This document shows positions 61,730 to 64,000 of a stretch of 64,000 bases of DNA, piece after piece (position 1 is the first letter of the stretch; the number at the start of each line of letters is the position of its first letter). The position numbers and the translations under genes are program-made. The notes below the pieces were generated by a model. The model saw nothing but the letters and a program-made list of their open reading frames with translations, was not told where the DNA came from and did not search any database. The stretch is from Methylovulum psychrotolerans (GTDB lineage: Bacteria > Pseudomonadota > Gammaproteobacteria > Methylococcales > Methylomonadaceae): contig NZ_PGFZ01000001.1 in assembly GCF_002923755.1 (NCBI RefSeq), positions 823,959 through 887,958 of the forward strand, in the 5' to 3' direction.

Positions 61730-62404
61730 ATGTTTACCCGTTGCCCTAATTGCTTGGCAGAACAGACGCTGACGGTAGAACAATTGCGCATCACCCGCGC
61801 CATCACTTATTGCCCGCACTGCGCCAGCCATTTTGATGCCTTAGAACAATTAAGCGCGAGGGCAATGGCCGCGCCAGAGACGGAACCCGCACCGCCCCAA
61901 GAGCCGACATCGGCAACGGACACACCCAGCGTTTTGCCCTGGGAAAAACCGACCGCCATCGCCAGCCCGCACTGGCGGTCGGGTGTTTACGGAGGCGTAC
62001 TGCTGCTCATCGGGCAACTGGGCTATTTTCACAGCCATGCCATCAGCAATAATGCTACCGTACGCCGTTTATGCCAGCCCCTAAGATGCCCGCTACCGCC
62101 TTACCGTAACGCCGCCGAATTGGCGGTTATACACAATGTACTGGAACCTTTGGCTAGCCACGGCTATTTGTTTAAAGCCCTAGTCAACAACCAAGCGGCT
62201 TTTTCCCAAGCTTACCCGACCATTGTCCTGACGCTGCAAGATTATGGCGGCAACGCCGTCGCCCAGCGCCGCTTTAAACCCGAAGATTACCTGCTCAACC
62301 CACAAAACGCACTGATACGGCCCGATGCCACCGTGGAACTGAGCCTACATATCGCCCCGACCACCCAAACCGTGGGCGGCTATACATTTGATTTGACGTA
62401 TTAA
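61730..62404 (+). CDS. DUF3426 zinc-ribbon membrane protein
   Basis: A 224-residue protein. The N-terminal MJ0042-type zinc ribbon has CPNCLAEQ near residue 5 and CPHCASHF near 28. A Pro/Ala/Glu-rich linker leads to one TM helix (SGVYGGVLLLIGQLGYF, about 84-100) and a periplasmic DUF3426 domain (CQPLRCPLPPYRNAAELAV near 112, FSQAYPTIVLTLQDYGGNAVAQRRFKPEDYL). A prmA-DUF3426 pairing is common in proteobacteria. The TAA stop is the first three bases of a palindromic element, so the native 3' end may have been altered. Confidence 0.88.
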   Translation: MFTRCPNCLAEQTLTVEQLRITRAITYCPHCASHFDALEQLSARAMAAPETEPAPPQEPTSATDTPSVLPWEKPTAIASPHWRSGVYGGVLLLIGQLGYFHSHAISNNATVRRLCQPLRCPLPPYRNAAELAVIHNVLEPLASHGYLFKALVNNQAAFSQAYPTIVLTLQDYGGNAVAQRRFKPEDYLLNPQNALIRPDATVELSLHIAPTTQTVGGYTFDLTY

Positions 62405-62725
62405 CTGATGTTACGCAGTAACATCTTTCTCCCGTTTGCCGCGCCGAGCATCGCAGGTTTTGTCGGGATCAGCCCGAAGGGGCGCGGCAGGGATGCCGCG
62501 CGTCGGCAGGTGGGCAGGAGCCCACTCTGCCGACCCCCGACGACAAAACCGAGAAGCGCAGGATCAAGCGGCAACCGGGCCGCCTTTTCTTTGGATACTT
62601 TCTTTTGGCGGAGCAAAAGAAAGTATCTCGCCTTCGGGTGCGAGAACCCGATTAAAAAACCGTCGCGATAGCGACTCATTATTTGTTTTTTTAAATCGCA
62701 GAAAATGTCTGCGTAACATCAGTTA
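62402..62725. repeat. MITE-like palindromic element, copy 2 (324 bp)
   Basis: Perfect 17-bp terminal inverted repeat TAACTGATGTTACGCAG (62402-62418) / CTGCGTAACATCAGTTA (62709-62725). The interior is almost identical to copy 1, including the 14-bp stem GATACTTTCTTTTG (62594-62607) / CAAAAGAAAGTATC (62614-62627). It differs by a GAC insertion near 62540 and by a compensatory pair change (T62511:A62524 instead of A:T in copy 1). No coding capacity for a transposase and no clear target duplication. Its right end is 5 bp from the rlmI ATG. Confidence 0.92.
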
Positions 62726-62730
62726 TTAAT

Positions 62731-63927
62731 ATGGCACATCCTGTACTTTATCTAAAAAAACACGAAGACCAACGCCTGCGCAAAGGCCATTTATGGGTGT
62801 TCAGCAACGAAATCGACACCCAACGTTCGCCTTTAGAAGCATTTACCCCTGGGGACTTGGCGCAAATCCACAGTGCCGACGGCAAAGCCATGGGTACGGC
62901 TTACGTCAACCCCAACACCCTGATCTGCGCCCGGCTGCTGTCGCGCAAAGCCAATCTGAAATGCGGGCAAAACTTTTTTAAAGACCGCCTCAGCACCGCC
63001 CTAGCATTACGCGAAAAAGCCTTTGCCCAACCCTATTATCGGCTAGTATTCGGCGAAAGCGACGGCTTGCCGGGTGTGGTCATCGACCGCTTCGGCAGCG
63101 TCTTTTCGGTACAAATCACCACCGCAGGTATCGAGCAACGTAAAACGGCCCTACTCGACGCACTGGTCGAACTGTTCACCCCAACCGCCATCGTCTTAAA
63201 AAACGACAACGGCCAACGCGAATTGGAAGGCTTGTCTTTGGAGTCGGAAATTGCCTACGGCGAGCTGCCGGACACCCTGACCATTGAAGAAAACGGCGCA
63301 CACTTTAACATCAATATCGTTGATGGGCAGAAAACCGGCTGGTTTTACGACCACCGCAACAGCCGCGCCCAATTGGCAAGCATGGCGAAAGGCTTGCGCG
63401 TACTGGACTTATTCTCTTACACCGGGGCATGGGGCATTCCGGCGGCGCAAGCGGGCGCTGCCGAAGTGACTTGCGTCGATGCCTCGGAAGGTGCGTTGAC
63501 ACTGGCGGCAGAAAGTGCCAGACTCAACGGCGTGGCGAAACGGATGCAGTTTGTGCGTAGCGACGTGTTTGAGTTTTTAAAGCAGGCACGGCTGGATAAC
63601 GAACTCTACGACATTATCGTCCTTGACCCGCCCGCCCTAATCAAACGCAAAAAAGATTTTAAACAAGGTTACGAAGCCTACCGCCGCCTCAACCATCTGG
63701 CCTTACAAGTGCTGGGAAAAAACGGCATACTCGTATCCGCCTCTTGCTCTTTCCACTTAAGCCGTGATAATTTGCAGGAAATTTTACGTTCATCGGGGCG
63801 GCATATCGACCGCCATCTGACCTTTTTCGCCAGCCTAGGTCAAGGTCCAGACCACCCGATTGATCCGGCCATACCCGAAACAGACTACCTAAAAACGTTT
63901 TTTTGTTCAGTATCATCCAGCTTGTAA
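62731..63927 (+). CDS. rlmI: 23S rRNA (cytosine-1962-C5)-methyltransferase-like protein
   Basis: A 398-residue rRNA methyltransferase. An N-terminal PUA domain (LYLKKHEDQRLRKGHLWVFSNEI) precedes a central EEHEE-like domain with FGESDGLPGVVIDRFG near 108. The SAM-binding Rossmann fold has GQKTGWFYDHRNSR near 199, VLDLFSYTGAWGIPAAQAGA near 225, IIVLDPPALIKRKKDF near 295 and LVSASCSFHLS near 340 with the catalytic Cys. It methylates C1962 of 23S rRNA in E. coli. The ATG follows the palindromic element by 5 bp, with no Shine-Dalgarno. Confidence 0.92.
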   Translation: MAHPVLYLKKHEDQRLRKGHLWVFSNEIDTQRSPLEAFTPGDLAQIHSADGKAMGTAYVNPNTLICARLLSRKANLKCGQNFFKDRLSTALALREKAFAQPYYRLVFGESDGLPGVVIDRFGSVFSVQITTAGIEQRKTALLDALVELFTPTAIVLKNDNGQRELEGLSLESEIAYGELPDTLTIEENGAHFNINIVDGQKTGWFYDHRNSRAQLASMAKGLRVLDLFSYTGAWGIPAAQAGAAEVTCVDASEGALTLAAESARLNGVAKRMQFVRSDVFEFLKQARLDNELYDIIVLDPPALIKRKKDFKQGYEAYRRLNHLALQVLGKNGILVSASCSFHLSRDNLQEILRSSGRHIDRHLTFFASLGQGPDHPIDPAIPETDYLKTFFCSVSSSL

Positions 63928-63966
63928 AGCCATTAAAGCGTAAACGCATTGAGGCAACTTGCCACT

Positions 63967-64000
63967 ATGGAAACAGACCCTTGCGCCCTGTGCGGACAGC
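63967..64000 (+). CDS. Start of a CxxC protein, possibly an HNH endonuclease, cut by window edge
   Basis: Eleven codons are visible (METDPCALCGQ). The early CALCG motif resembles the first zinc pair of small HNH endonuclease-like proteins, but the diagnostic His part is outside the window. Other zinc-ribbon proteins fit equally well. Confidence 0.35.
   Translation, partial: METDPCALCGQ

Noticed and set aside
62401-62729. Small 'hypothetical proteins' inside the palindromic element (also at 50045-50389)
   Set aside because: The frames run through hairpins, differ in reading between copies and resemble commonly mis-annotated ORFs of extragenic repeats.

Overview
The window looks like a chromosomal segment of a gammaproteobacterium, probably a methanotroph of the order Methylococcales. 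That is an inference from gene content: a MoxY/LapD-type sensor kinase, an HvfA/BufA-type copper RiPP locus, a TIGR04073-type exosortase-associated protein, a short LOV photoreceptor, an OmpA-like barrel porin, and the gammaproteobacterial order ubiG-mupP-yciK. Gene density is high, G+C looks moderate, and no rRNA, tRNA, CRISPR array, prophage or complete insertion sequence was seen.

Layout. 1-10.6 kb: truncated sensor kinase, YdjM-like membrane protein, phosphomannomutase, trpS, a large RTX repeat protein, moaD-moaE-yigZ diverging from moaC, and an orphan lpxD. 10.9-14.6 kb: a two-gene partner-switching module (CBS-PP2C-HATPase protein plus a double-STAS/PhnD-like fusion). 14.8-25.1 kb: glnS, small exported proteins, an Asp-rich protein with 51-bp tandem repeats, a hybrid histidine kinase and a GT2. 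25.5-28.6 kb: corA with a lipoprotein gene, and a Uma2-like gene. 28.6-37.7 kb: an exopolysaccharide-type block (glycosidase-like protein, two GT4s, fatty acid hydroxylase-like protein, LOV protein, SRPBCC protein, acyltransferase, flippase). 37.8-46.8 kb: ASCH protein, tusC, tusD, bepA, a candidate small RNA, ubiX, pip, a yefM-yoeB toxin-antitoxin pair, a barrel porin, thiO, pyrD. 46.85-49.2 kb: the HvfA/BufA precursor, a DUF692 (MNIO) enzyme and a DUF2063 partner. 49.4-64 kb: nth, DUF6882, mtiP-hpt-nagZ, an EAL-CBS-GGDEF protein, sufT, yciK-mupP-ubiG, aroQ-accB-accC, prmA, DUF3426, rlmI and the start of a CxxC protein.

Most notable points. (1) The MNIO RiPP operon has a 13-cysteine precursor, with an intrinsic terminator/attenuator between precursor and enzyme genes. 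(2) The partner-switching module puts phosphatase and kinase in one chain and pairs them with two STAS domains fused to a cytoplasmic PhnD-like domain. (3) Two copies of a ~323-bp palindromic element with near-perfect terminal inverted repeats show a compensatory base-pair change, and each abuts a start codon. (4) A short LOV gene is placed in a polysaccharide operon. (5) A promoter-to-terminator intergenic unit looks like a small RNA. Functional links among ordinary genes include MTIP feeding hypoxanthine to its neighbour HPRT, and NagZ and MupP both serving peptidoglycan recycling.
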